Part shown: in pieces, positions 37,815 to 50,800 of the stretch
Layout of the letters: each line of letters begins with the position of its first letter
Position numbering within the stretch: the first letter of the stretch is position 1
DNA from: Paralvinella palmiformis
Lineage: Eukaryota; Annelida; Polychaeta; Terebellida; Alvinellidae
NCBI GenBank assembly: GCA_025642065.1
Contig: JAODUP010000934.1
Coordinates: 186,001-250,000, forward strand
Direction: 5' to 3'
Length of the DNA: 64,000 nt
The notes under the pieces: generated by a model
What the model was told of the DNA's origin: nothing
Database searches by the model: none
Seen by the model: the letters and a program-made list of their open reading frames with translations, nothing else
Made by a program: the position numbers and the translations under genes

Positions 37815-38178
37815 AGTGTATAATTGTATTGTCTACAATATATATAAAAAAAAACATAAAATAGTATCCTTGTAGCTGTTGATGCGTCCACATCTACGAT
37901 CCGACAGACTTGCCTCTTTGTGTGTGACTTTTGTTATCAATCAGGTCTCATTCGGATGTCTTGGCTTAGTGATGTAACTGGCCACTTCAAAGCCCCTTGT
38001 CCTTGTACATTTCAATCATTTTGTGGCTGGAGCTAGTCTCTCCTTTGACTTTAGCTGCGCCATAATGGAATGTGGAGCCGTCAAGTGTATGGCTTCCTGT
38101 CTGGAGCTCTGGCTTTGTTTATACCACCTGAAAGTAGAGAGCTCCTACTTCTGCCGCCTAATAACATGTTATGGTTAC

Positions 38179-38270
38179 TCTCTGTCTGTCTCACTGTCTG
38201 TCTGTCTGTCTCTCTGTGTGTGTGTATGTGTGTGTGTGTGCGCGCGCGCGTGTGTGTATGTGTGTATGTG
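38179..38270. repeat. (CTGT)n-(GT)n-(GC)n microsatellite
   Basis: CTGT units lead into (GT)n with an internal GCGCGCGCG block near 38241. The overlapping frames at 38023-38371 owe their length to this tract. Confidence 0.9.
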
Positions 38271-38696
38271 CGTGCCTGGGGATATTCTATATTTGTGCCG
38301 GGAGGAATTTGATGCGATTTCAGTCTTCAACTGCTAGCATTTTACTGTGGTTGTGCTTTTTATTTGCGTGAAACCATGCATGATTACGTTATGAAGCATT
38401 TTCTTGTTGTTATTTTGGCGGTGCGATGGCTTTTGCAAGTTCATATTAATACTATTATTAGTATTATTAACTTAATAGTCCATGTTTCGTCGGATCCCAT
38501 ATGGTCCACACGGTGTCGTCAATGTCGTGCATGGATGCATCATGAATGAGGTGAAGCAATATTTATCTTTTAAAAATTGTACATATATTAAGGCTTCAAT
38601 TAAGTTCCCGTCCCGTTCTGTACGAATCGTGTAATTCCTATCTGTACCCTCTGTAGGTGGTAAGAGTACATTTTACAACCTCACCTCTACGCTCTA

Positions 38697-38850
38697 TTCA
38701 GATTTTGAGGCCAGTTTTGTGACCATTGCAGGCTCAATGGACAGAACGTTATCTAAAGATAATTAGGCCGAGTGAATGATGAAACACCCACTACATATAG
38801 CCCAGTTGGGGTTTGAACTCAGTTCCAGAAGTGGCTTAAATGCCCTGGAT
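38697..38850 (-). mobile_element. Ancient, strongly diverged SINE family A relative
   Basis: On the minus strand: box B-like GAGTTCAAACCCCAACTGG, then GTTTCATCATTCACT, CGGCCTAATTATCTTTAGAT, CGTTCTGTCCATTGAGCCTG, and CACAAAACTGGCCTCAAAAT. The order equals the family A body (GTTTCATC-TTGACT, CATTACCTTTGGAGGT, CGCTCGGCCCATTTAGCCTA, CACAAAAGTGGCCGTAAAA), but many positions differ. It is either a very old copy or a sister family sharing the central domain. Confidence 0.65.
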
Positions 38851-39252
38851 AAATTATGTGCAAGTTTTAAGTACAGGTTCATGTTCTGATGCTGTTGGTC
38901 CTTTGTAATTGACAATCAGACATTAACTCTCAATCGAGAAGATTGATACGGCGTTGAAACCGTAGACTTTCAGAGAAAACATTCTCTATCAACTGTATTA
39001 CCTGCACCATTGTACCCCTTGTATTTGTTGATGTAAAGTTTGTTATTACTATGCATTATAATTTTACTGTTGTTCTAGTTAGGATTGCTGTTGTTGTTGT
39101 TGTTGCTGCTGCTGATGTAGTTGTTATCTTCGTCTTTGTTGTCACCGTCAGTTTTTTTCATTTGTTTATTGATCATTTAATTTCCAATAAACGATAAATT
39201 GAATAATTTATTTATTTCACTAACAATTTTTTTGTTTATTTAATCCTGATGT
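38851..39252. other. Non-coding stretch
   Basis: Contains a short imperfect (TTG/TGC)n tract at about 39088-39125. No open frame or transposon end recognised. Confidence 0.4.
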
Positions 39253-39343
39253 GGGCGACCCCATGGCCTAACTTGTAGCGCGGTTGGCCACACATCTATA
39301 GCACATGGGTTCAAACCCCAGACAGGCTATATATAAATAAATA

Positions 39344-39374
<31 letters not shown>

Positions 39375-39482
39375 AGAAGGGCGTTTCATCTTTCACTTCG
39401 CTTCATTACCTTTGGAAGTAGCTCGGCCCACTTAGCCTACTTTGTGCACAAAATTGGCAGTATTTTTGTTTTAAACATCAAC
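39253..39482 (+). mobile_element. Composite SINE: tRNA-like head, (TA)n, family A body
   Basis: GGGCGACCCCATGGCCTAAC...GGTTCAAACCCCAG is a tRNA-like head that opens like family D. It runs through (AAAT)n and (TA)n (39330-39374) and then directly into a family A body (GTTTCATCTTTCACTTCGCT ... CCCACTTAGCCTACTTTGTG ... AACATCAAC). Either the microsatellite expanded inside one element or two elements are juxtaposed. Confidence 0.6.
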
Positions 39483-40021
39483 ATATTTAATCCGGATCTC
39501 ACGTTGATTGTGATATTTATGCGTTGGACATGGCTTTGCGCATCTCATTTAATCTCGTATAATCATGTACAATTCAGTATCACCATAAACTTCCAGGAAC
39601 GCACATGCGTTTAGCTTATAGTGACATCGCATGGTGAAATGCTGCACAAAGTGATTGATTCGTGTATATCACGTACGTAAAGAGAGATTGAAAATAGTTG
39701 TTGGAAATCTAATTCCCGATAATTAATGTGTTTATCTTCTAGGGGATTGTTTTGTTATTAAACGTCGCCTTTCAGAGTTTCTTTAATCAATCGCTATAAC
39801 ATTAGAAACATATTTCTGATCTTAGCTTAACATCTGTACACACTCCACGTTACTATTAAAGCAGCATTTCGCTGTTGAAATAACTGAGAAAAAATGTGAA
39901 TCGTGTGTGATTTGGCGAGTCAATGAACAAAGATAATCATCTTCCTGACAAAGGTAGATCTAAAAGGTAAGATGGCAAATGAATGACTATTAAATTAACA
40001 TGATCAAGGTAAACGCCGTGT

Positions 40022-40212
40022 TGATGATGATGATTGGTGTTTTACGGCCACTTTTGGGCACAAGGTAGGCTAAATGGGCCAAGCGACCTCCAAAGGTAAT
40101 GAGACGAAGTGAAAGAACGAAACAACCTTCAGATATGCCCACGCCGGGATTCCAACACGGGTGGTAGTGATCTGTGGTCCAGCACGCTACCGCTAGACCA
40201 CGGAGGCACCCA
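40022..40212 (-). mobile_element. SINE family A, near full length
   Basis: Head on the right (GGTGCCTCCGTGG, box A TGGTCTAGCGGTAGCG, box B GTTGGAATCCCGG), tail of ATC units on the left. Close to the 16935 and 23311 copies. The C-to-G change in box B may weaken TFIIIC binding. A target-site duplication was not evident. Confidence 0.85.
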
Positions 40213-41359
40213 CTTAAATTCAATGAAATGAATGTCTGACAGAGTTACAAATGGATTACTGAAAACATGGATTCCTCTTTTGGTAACTCGGATTTTTGGA
40301 ACATATTGGTTTTTGGCGACATCTGCTGTGCACGGGTAATGGTAAGGATCGCTTTAACAAATTGGTTTTGGTTTATTTAACTTCGACAAAACAACAGAAA
40401 ATATTCAGGTGCGAAAACAAGTTAACTTATAAAGTGGGAAATTGCGAGAAAAACCCCTCAATGTTTACCCCTCTTCCATATCTGCATCTGGATAAACTTA
40501 GACATGTACCGACGATGTACATAATACGAATTCTAAATGGACGAATCAGGAAAATACGCCAACAAGAGGAACCCATTAAGACGAATCCCAACAAGTCCTC
40601 ATAATTTTAGGGCAATTGTGATGGGATATGACTATATCTCATTTAAAAAAAACAATTCGTCCATTTTGCATTCGTCTTTTTGGGACTCGGCCTTCCGAAT
40701 CAATATCTCGCAGGAATTACGCGTATCACGAGAATGACCTATATCGGTAACCCTGAATCGGGTCACCTCAATTAGAGCGATGTTAAGTGTCGTATCGATT
40801 AAAACACGTGAGAAACTGCGGATAATATTCTTCTTGATTTTTTAGCTGTTACACCAGATCCCATTGTTCAATAGATAGACAACATCCGGCCGAATGATCT
40901 GAAAATAGATCCACCGAAAGCAAATATATACTGGCTAGTTTTTAAAACCACGGGCTAGCATGTAGCAACATGCTGTTTCTTTCAACCGAATCACAATGAT
41001 AAGCCATAGCAAGGACAAAGGCCGACACGGACCCTTTATTGACTTTCCAAACTCGCACCATATACGTGTTTGTATAGTTGAATCTAACCAATCACAAAAC
41101 ACAACATTGTGCCGAATCAGATCAAGAAGTGAAGACGTATAAACTACTATTTAACCTGGTAGAAGGTGAATGGTATGTGCATCTCGGTTAGAGTTGGTGG
41201 GTAACCGAGCGAGTTTTAACAAAGACATCAGCGCACACATCTAGCTGTCGGCCATTTGCATCCCTGGGCGAAAATGAATCATAAGTTAGCACTAATTCTA
41301 AGCAAAGGCCCTTTATCATTTCTATTATGATAAATACCTCAACAAGACAAAGCCCCCAT

Positions 41360-41394
<35 letters not shown>

Positions 41395-43495
41395 CAGAGA
41401 TGACACTGTCAGAAAAAGTAACATCAGTCAAAACAAGCTAAAGGTTTAACCTGAGCAATCATTCGCTAACTCGTAAATAAACAGTAAACCAGATTGGTGT
41501 TCAATAGGTTTATTCATCCGACTTTCTGAAATTGCTTTAATCTGCTGATAATCTGATAAAAGTCCATCAAATTGACTCTGTTAGCGAAATGCACGGAATA
41601 TCCCACGAGTCAAATCAAGGGCAACCTATTGCCAAAAGATTTATACCAATCTCTGTAGTACACGAATCTCACACTGTCATGTTATTTTGCTTAACCTACT
41701 TAACCACGTCTAACAAATGAAATGTCTTTAACAATAATTACACCCAATGAACGTCATCAACTCCAAAACACTGGAAGTGTACATGCTCTGCATACCTTCA
41801 GCATTAATTCGGAACGTTTACCGAATCATTACTACACCATTTCACAAACATTCGGATCAGGTTAAATGTGTGAATAAAACTTGAAGCTGAAATTAGCTCC
41901 GATGTTAGAATAATCTAATTAAATATAAACGTGACCGAAAATGGTCACAATGGATGCTTCATTCGCAAGAACAGAATAGTTACCATCAAAACATATGTTA
42001 TTTAAACTCAGCAAGTGCGTGATATTATTTTCACATGGCCATGTTAAAGTGATGTGCTTGCCAACAGGCAGTGAAAAAATGCGGCACAGAGAATCAAATT
42101 TCTCTTTGCCAAATAAGCACGAATATGAGAATTAAGAATAATACACTTACAGTTACCGGTATTCGACTTTCCTACAATTAACCATTCACAGTCGAAACCA
42201 AAATTTGGTGAAAATCAAATCAGCTGCTTTTTGTTAAAAAACCCAACATCTGCATAAACAAATGTTAACACACACACAAACACACACACTTTACAATTAA
42301 AACTGTAATGTATATAATTAACTAAAATATTCAAGTGGACGAAGTTCAGAAATACGAAGAGGCGAGAAGTTGATCGATCAGAAATTTAAAAATTCACGAC
42401 AGAAACATTAAATTACAAAAATCGAACGAATACCACAATAAACACATTACAGCCAAATGGCACATAATTATTGTATAACCAAATAACATAAATGAATTAA
42501 AAGAACAAAGTCCCACATAATGTGTCTGATAAAACAACTACACCGCAGTTCCGCACCAATTACATACACATAGACACACGCATAAATAAATACATCTTTA
42601 TCATTTTGTTACAAATATCTGATCAGAGTCAGTCATAGCCAAAATGATGGCGTTAAGTGAACAAATGAAAACGATTGATGCACAATCACTAAACCTCAAC
42701 AATAAATCCTCAGCCATGTATGATTTGATTTGATTAAGCCATGCATCAAGCACGTGGAGATTTTAATTTTTGGTTGGTAGGGTCGCTCCCCGGTGAAACA
42801 TATTTGTGATACATTTAATGCATATTAACATCTAACACTTTCACATTCACAGCTCCCTAAACACGCCTAGAAATTGACCTTGTATAAGGCAAACGGACAT
42901 TCAGAATCTTTGTGAAAACTTTTCTCTGATCTGCCCCAACAGACAGAATTTCACCGGTTATTCGAACCATTAAACAACTTTACCCCTCAGTGAACACTGT
43001 TAATCCAGTGGCATAAAGTTAATCACAATTATTCTCCTAGCATACAACTATAAGTGTCATAAACTCAGACAAATGCTGAACCGGTTCACGACTGAATACA
43101 CAACAACAACAGCAACAACAACAACAAAAGGTTTCTTCGGCATCAACCACCGAAAGAATCTGAACCGATATTAAAAAAGGATCATGCATTATCCGCTAAT
43201 CTCCGAAAGCCTGTCATACCACACACGCACACGCCTAGGCATGCTTGAATAATACTTGCAACAGATTGTATACAGTGATAAGTAACAATGTTTATACTAG
43301 GTTTGTCTTCTAAATGGATATCATAATGAAGACCACTGTAGGAATAATTTACACAATCTGTGGCCATGAACAGCGGTGACACAAAAACCTCGTCGTCGTT
43401 ATAGGACGTAAATAAAACGATACACCTCCAAACCATCACCAAAGTATGGCAAATCTAGAAGTCCTTCGTGGCTACTAACCCGATGACCAATCACC
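40213..43495. other. Downstream flank / possible 3' UTR of the TMEM53-like gene
   Basis: Gene-free. On the minus strand this is downstream of the stop codon at 43496. No AATAAA was spotted close to the stop; one occurs on the minus strand near 41511 (GGTTTATTCATCC on plus), so a long 3' UTR is possible but unproven. Contains (CA)n-(GA)n at 41360-41401 and a short (CA)n at 42271-42290. Open frames at 40296-40604 and 43182-43442 show no known domain. Confidence 0.4.
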
Positions 43496-44374
43496 TCAAC
43501 CGGTCATCTGGATTTTCCCTTCATCCGGAACATCCAGGAACTTGATTCTCTGCAGAAAGTATGTCATCATATCAATATACTCGACGGGATGGCGTTGGAA
43601 GTGGCTGACGTGTCTACTATCTTCCCAACACTTGGAATAAACGGCGATGCCTTTGCGCTTCATCTTTTCTATGCATTCCTCGATCACTCTGTGTCGACCA
43701 ATAACATCTGCCTTAGAAAACAAGAACATGCTAGGGGTGTGCATCACGTTTTCCTCAAAGGTCTCCTGGGACCTGACATAATACTTCATCGTGATGTTCT
43801 TCGTCAGCGACAGATAGGAAGAGATGGTGCCCTCGACGATGTTCTGAAGGAGTCGGACGTCGGTCACAGCTTGGCTGACGCCAAACGGTATACCATGAAA
43901 ACTAACAGGACTGTCCATGATCTGGCCGTGGATTCGGTGCCGAAGATTCGCGATCAGAGACTCATCCGAGAGGATCTTTACCAGGGTCTCCCCCCACAGA
44001 TAGCCGCCAACCGAGAAGCCATGAACCAATATCGGCTGCTTCAGACGTTTGTCATCCTGCGTAAATTCCAACACCTGACCGACCACCCGCTGGGCGCTAG
44101 AGGGCAGCATCAATTGAAGGGGATCAACCTTGACATGGAGCACATCCCAACCTTTCTTCAGGTAGAAGTCGCCATATTTGTGCATGTGGCGAGCCTTGGC
44201 AACCAGCCAACTGTAGATTAGGATCAGTGGACGTGACTGCTGTTCATAGGGGCTGTCATATGCCCAGCGAAAAGATAAATTCTTGTTGATTATATCTGGC
44301 TTCGCTTCAGTAGATGCCACACTGTGGTGCTTGCCAGCGGTCAGTAGAACAACTGGAGTAAATGACTTGGAACA
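43496..44374 (-). CDS. Terminal coding exon of the TMEM53-like gene
   Basis: The only long non-repetitive open frame in the window. Its 5' border is set by the minus-strand acceptor TTTGTTTTATTCAG followed by TGTTCCAAG, phase 0. The codon at 44320 is GTG, internal Val, not a start. The exon ends with TGA at 43496-43498 after residues KIQMTG. The opposite-strand frame at 43589-44221 is a shadow of this exon. Confidence 0.88.
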   Translation of the reverse strand, partial: CSKSFTPVVLLTAGKHHSVASTEAKPDIINKNLSFRWAYDSPYEQQSRPLILIYSWLVAKARHMHKYGDFYLKKGWDVLHVKVDPLQLMLPSSAQRVVGQVLEFTQDDKRLKQPILVHGFSVGGYLWGETLVKILSDESLIANLRHRIHGQIMDSPVSFHGIPFGVSQAVTDVRLLQNIVEGTISSYLSLTKNITMKYYVRSQETFEENVMHTPSMFLFSKADVIGRHRVIEECIEKMKRKGIAVYSKCWEDSRHVSHFQRHPVEYIDMMTYFLQRIKFLDVPDEGKIQMTG

Positions 44375-47338
44375 CTGAATAAAACAAATGAAGACACGAA
44401 GGGTGAATAGTAAGATTATGTTATGTGCATATGTGTAGGGGATCTTAACGCCATTTTAACACCACCCCCTCACCCAACAGTTATTGGCCATGCACGTGTG
44501 TTAAGGCTATCTCTCTAATAATAAACCTATACTGTACATGGGGTACAACTGTATAAGCTGCCATATATGTGTGTTTGTGTGTACATTGGTGAATTATTTC
44601 AATTAAATTAATCAAGAAATGTACTCATAATTTATTCTGAGTTACATAAAAAAATAAAGCCAGATTATTGGATATTTAAATTAAAACATAAATATTTGAA
44701 AAGCTTTCACACTCATGATAGTGCTGGTGACAATGCGTAACATTGTCACTCGCACTATAATATTTAGCCACCATCATGTCTAAAACAGGTTCTAGCCAGC
44801 TAAAACCCTACCCTACAATGTGACACACGATAAAATGGTTTTAAGTTTGATTATTATGTTGTTAAAATTAAGGCACACTGGTATCTTTAAATGAGTTCTC
44901 GAAATATGTTGGATAACATTTTTTGGCACTCTTTGTATTTGAGATATTAATATATACCCTCATTTTAGTGAGTGTACTTCTATAATAATAAAGAAGAAGA
45001 TTATATGTAGGTTACTCAAAAGCATACGATGGTGAAAGAGACTCGGCTTACAGCAGTCTCATTCAATGGTAGGTATATTTAGATCAGACCACTTAAAAAG
45101 GTCATCGGAAACATTTAGAAAATTGCCCATACAGATGTAAAATCTAAAGTTCTGACGACATTGAGTGAAATTTGCGTTATTTCATTTATTGTTAAAAGTT
45201 CAAAATACACCTCGGTCTCCCTCTGCTTGATTCGAATCTTGCGTGATGGCATCATTATGTGTGTGATGTCATTGGGGTCAAAGGAAGTCTGCATAACTCA
45301 GAATTCATTAATAAACAACGGTGACAGCCTTTAATGCTGTCATACAAATCTGAAAAATGTGGACTGCTGAGTGCCATTTTGGTTTCAAAACATGATCATT
45401 ATTATTAAATCTACGGTCATATTGTTTTCAAGATCCAACTAGGAAAAGAATATTGTTGAATAGAATGAGAACAAAGAACTGGCAAATAGATATAATCACA
45501 GCCGAGAGTGGTCTGAGCTTGGATCGTCTAAGTATAAACAAACGCACATGTCAAAACAAAGGGGTTAAAATGGCGAACCTTTTACTGAATGCAGATAAGG
45601 CACAGTTACGTATTCTCGATCTAGGTATCAATGCTGAGTTAACAGAAGCCAAGTTATTCTACTGTTCATCTGACTGAATCTTAAACATGTATGATCTTCG
45701 AGTTTGACTATAGACTAAATATTCTCAATCTTCAAGAAACATTGACTGATGAATGTTGAAGTAATAAGCCGACCAATCAGGACCAGGAGATAGAGGAAAA
45801 CGGTATCATAAAACCATTGACATCACTGTGGAAAAGTCAGGTTGTTATGGTAAACAAGATTGTTATCTACTGCGAGCCAAACTGACACTGAATCCTACAA
45901 AATGTTACTTCGTTGCATCCAAAGTTTTGTACCTGAGATACTGTATCTCCAAGGATGGGATACATCCGAACCCTGAAAAAAAAACACAAGCACGAGGCAA
46001 TTTCCCCATTCTAAACACGAAAAAGATGCTACACAGAAGTTTCAGCTTGATAAATATACGTAGGCATTTTATAGAGACTTATTTCAAAATTGCTTCACCG
46101 CTCTAGAAATTATTACATGCTGATGTGTCCTTCAACACAGTACCCTGAACAGCTCCCATTCCAATGCATCCATATCTGTTACAATCTTCCACCCTCAGTC
46201 AACACGGATCCTTCGAATTTAGGAATCAGCTACCTACATATTATGCCAACTGGATGATGTACGAAGAGAAAATTCAAACACCAAATGGTGTGTTTCATGT
46301 TCCATGCCAGCTGGCAGTATACTCCGCAAGCTGATCACTTATATACAGTACGTAACGTCTAGATAATCGTATCTATAATTCTGAATCAGTAACCCATAAG
46401 GAACGTATAAATCTGGCCTCGCTAAAGGAATTTGTTATCGTTTTTAATTTGAACAATATCAGGACTCTTGCTAGAGCAACTGCCAATGCTGAAGAGTCTT
46501 CGTAACAAATAATGAACGTAACAGCTATCTTCAAAAGGGGCCTTTTCCCTTTCCATTTTGTCCTATAAATACAAAACACTTGCAAGCGCATTGCTTATAT
46601 CATGGTCAAAAATGGTGAAATATTTGCCTAGTTTTCCCAAAACTCCACTTTCACAATGTTCACCATCCTCTCCTTCAGACTCTCCAGCCACTTCACTGAC
46701 TGTGTCTGAACATTATTAACAGCGATGGGTAATCATAATAACTGTGACAGCATTCTCTTTCTATTTCAATGGTGGACCAAAAAAAACTAAACAGATGTAT
46801 GTCACGACAGAAGTTACATCGAGGTGCCAGCTGCACCCAATTCCATAATTTCTCTGTGCCCCAACAACAGCAACATTAACTGGTCCCATTCTCTGCCCCC
46901 AATGTAAAAATCATTTGCTATGACTTCAAAATTACCCAGAAAATGTGCATCTGACACACCTGATAATTTTAAGATCTACAATACAGAAGAGGACACAGAT
47001 ATTACTCTATTGTACCCAAAGTTAAGTTAAAACTGATACTCTGTTATAATGGAGATACATTTATAATTATATGTAAGGTCCAGACATGGGGTCAATTCAA
47101 TTCCGGAATTGGAATTGATGGTCAATTCCAATTCCGGAATTGATTATTTAAAAAAAAATTGGAATTGAGAAATTTTGAACTGGAATTAAGAAATTTTGAA
47201 TTGGAATTGAGAAATTTTGAATTTGAAGTTTCCTACAAAAATATTAAATCCAAAAATTAATATACCATTTTTACAATGTTAACACTTAAATGTGGTGTTA
47301 CCAATATACTGGAACCACAATGATCCAGAGCTTTGGTT

Positions 47339-47372
<34 letters not shown>

Positions 47373-47608
47373 AATATGCACACTGACTGTGGCACCACAC
47401 ATGTGCATTTAACCGATTAAAATGATACATGTACATTATATTAATTATTGAATCTATATGTAGCAAATATAATAACATTTTAAAGGTGTCTTTTTAATAA
47501 TCTTTGGTATGAGTAATATATTTGTAAATGTGAATGTCTTCCCACAGCAGCAAGATAATTAGCCTTGGCAGGTAAATTTAGAATTACTTATTAGCTTAGA
47601 CAAACAAG

Positions 47609-47642
<34 letters not shown>

Positions 47643-47844
47643 AGTTTAAATCACTAAGTTAATCAATCAATGATCTTGTTATTTCATTTGGTATTACCAC
47701 ATCACATAGATGATGAACATATTTGGCTTTTTCCAAATTTAGTTGTGCATAATACATTGTTGTTTTGAAGTTAGTCCGAAAATTTAATCAGCACTTTGAG
47801 CTGGGATTTTCATCAGAGCACTAAAACTTGCTCCATATTTATGG

Positions 47845-47889
<45 letters not shown>

Positions 47890-50800
47890 AGGATGCCAAC
47901 TGTTACATAGAGTTAACAGAAGCCAACTTAAATTTGCTTCTGCAAGCTTGTAAAAAAATTGGCTGGATTGGGTGATATTGTTTAAGGTGATTGCTAACAC
48001 ATTTCAGACAGCAGACTGTTTTATCTGTGTATGCCATCAATATAATTGTGTCCTCACGATGCACTAGTTAAATTAATCTAATCATTCACTAACTGGGTCA
48101 CTGTAAATACTGTCATAGCTCTTTGTTATTAACTTAACCTGGCACCATCATGCCATCAATTTAAATTAGGCACATTCACATACCACATTACTAGCTTTCA
48201 TAATTTGGTCTTTTTTCCATAATTGTTGTCACAACCAAGCTGAAGGAATATAAAACAGCAAACAAATGCTTAAAACCCCTATTGTCAATACCTGCATTGT
48301 GTAAACTGTTTTTATAGGCCCATAGGTATTGGATGAAATCTATCCCATTCCAAAATTATGATCTAGAGATCACATACCCTTAATGGACTATATATAAAAT
48401 CTAAATATAGCTGGTAAATAGCCTATATACAGCTTTTCAGTAAGACATTTATCGGCGACTACACTCATAAATCGCCATGCAACACAATGATTCTTAGACT
48501 TCTAACCAGAAAAAGTAGTGTGAAATTTTCGTTACAAGTTCATCCAACATTTTTACACTTCTATCCAAAGTCTTATGTAATCTTTTTAGGTTTTTGAGCA
48601 TCACAATTGAAATAAATTGTTTGACTTTTTGTGTTAGCCTTGATATTCATTTAGTGTACTATCACATACTATGATCCAGTAAATTCAATTAATCAAATTT
48701 CAGTCAACAATCCTGATCATGCATTGAAACGGTAACCTCTAGTGTTAACGACAAGGATTAGATTCCACTTGTAAAATACTTTCCAACAAATGCTGTTTTA
48801 CGCACGTTTTAAAATTAGATCTTTCTACTAGACATCTAGTCCAAGCACTTAACTAGTTCGTAATATAAATTCTTCTGCATGGCATCTGTAGATCTAAAAC
48901 TGCTCCTACCCACCAGACTGCTATACTTTGGATTAATATAATCCAACAAATAAGATTACACGCTTAATCATGGTTCCAACAAAAATTTATTCAGTATCGC
49001 GTCGCGAATCGCTGTACAAGTTAGATGGATTGCTATGCAATCCTAAAATGTATCACGTAAAATCACAAACCAATATCTGGCATTGTATTTAGTTCAGAGA
49101 AGTTTTTTGAATATCAACTGTCTACACGTACATGAGCTGTACGTTTAGACCCATAGTCTAAACATGCACAAGGATGCGCGTACATCTGTTTTTCTGTGAG
49201 GATACGCATGCATCAATTTTTCTGTGAGGATGCAGGAGCATGTGTTTTTGAAACGATAATGGCAGAGTTAGTGTCTATCTCATCATTTACATTTGTTGAT
49301 TTAGTTAATAATAATATTAATAAAATTATTGTGATATTTCACTACTGTACAACTTTAATCAATTAAATGGTTACAATATTCCTATATTTTTAAGTTTAAA
49401 GTCCAAGATACAGTAGTACATCTCATAATTGTAGAACATATCAATCTTATGTATATTAACATGCACACACGAGAAAACTTGCATACGTTTAGACCCCAGT
49501 ACTAAAGATATGGCAGTTAGATTAATGCCTTTAAAACTATATATCATGTAACCAGAAATTAAAACATATGCATGTGCATAATGGCTTATATACGTTTAGA
49601 CTATGTGTCTAAACATATGACTCACATACGGGTAGCTACTGCCTTTGGAATAAACTCATCTGTGACAATGTTCATAAATACTTTTTAATCTTTTATGATA
49701 AGCAGGTCGTTGACACTGTTCTTGCACTGCATGGTACCAGAATTTTGTATTGTGACACATATAATAATTATGATGACACATTATTTGGAAAATTTAGTTA
49801 GCTGTAGATTTAAACAATTAGTTTGTCTGAAATTCAATTTAATATGTTTTTGTTTGGCTTGCTAAAATTTAAATGCATGCACTTTATTAAAATACCCTTT
49901 TAAGATTGATTAAATAACAATTACTCTGTCACTTATATCTGGCATATAATACATACATAATATATTATTGACAAATATTTCAAAAATGAAACACACTAGA
50001 TCTACACAGTGATTTACTGTAATTCTTTTAAGTTCTTTATTATATAACACAAAATGTATAATTAATTCTAACTAGCCTTAAAAAAATGGTACACAAACAA
50101 TGCAATCACTAATCAATTTCCTAATTAATTAGCAATTGTTGCTAATAATGTTTTTAAGCAAAATGTTCCCTCGGTTCCCACAGCCATGGAAATATTATTT
50201 TCCAGGAAAACAAATGATCATTTTCCAGGACTAAGTATACAACATTTAAAGGTAATTCATCAAGACATCCGTGAAGATGCTGATTGGTGTTTTACTGCCA
50301 CTTTTGTGCACATGGTAGGCTAAATGGGCCAAATGACCTCCAAAGGTAATGAAGCAAAGTCAAAGAATAAGATGAAACAACCTTCTGATATGTCCAGGTG
50401 GACATTTAAACACAGGTGGTAGTGATCTGTGGTCCAACAGGCTACCAATTAGACTACAGAGGTGGTTAAGACATCTGTGGAAAGGATATATTTACTTAAT
50501 GTATGATCGATTATTGACATTTTTATGGTATAGCATCCTCCTAGACCCTTCTTAAGCTGTCGGATTCACCCACTTTTATTTCACTTTTAACTAACATGGG
50601 ATATCAATTCTTTGTACTGGCACTCTTTTCCATCTACAATCAAAGTTTTCCTCTACAGGCATAATATTTATTCACAAGCTTTTTTTGCTTTAGTTTAAGT
50701 AATAAGTGGATTTATTTCACAGGCAATATTTTTTCCAGGACATTCCCTGATTTTGTCAAATTCAAGGACATTTCCACGACCTGGAAAATGAATTTCTTAT

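Noticed and set aside
43589..44221. 210-codon plus-strand open frame
   Set aside because: Lies entirely opposite the TMEM53-like exon, and its sequence matches no family I know; it is a shadow of the real exon.
44320..44322. Translation start of the TMEM53-like protein at 44320
   Set aside because: The codon is GTG, the frame stays open upstream to a splice acceptor, and no ATG is available; it is an internal Val.
45453..45677. 74-codon frame just upstream of the Gypsy RT fragment as part of the same polyprotein
   Set aside because: No protease or RT motif is visible in it and frames do not connect; it cannot be assigned.
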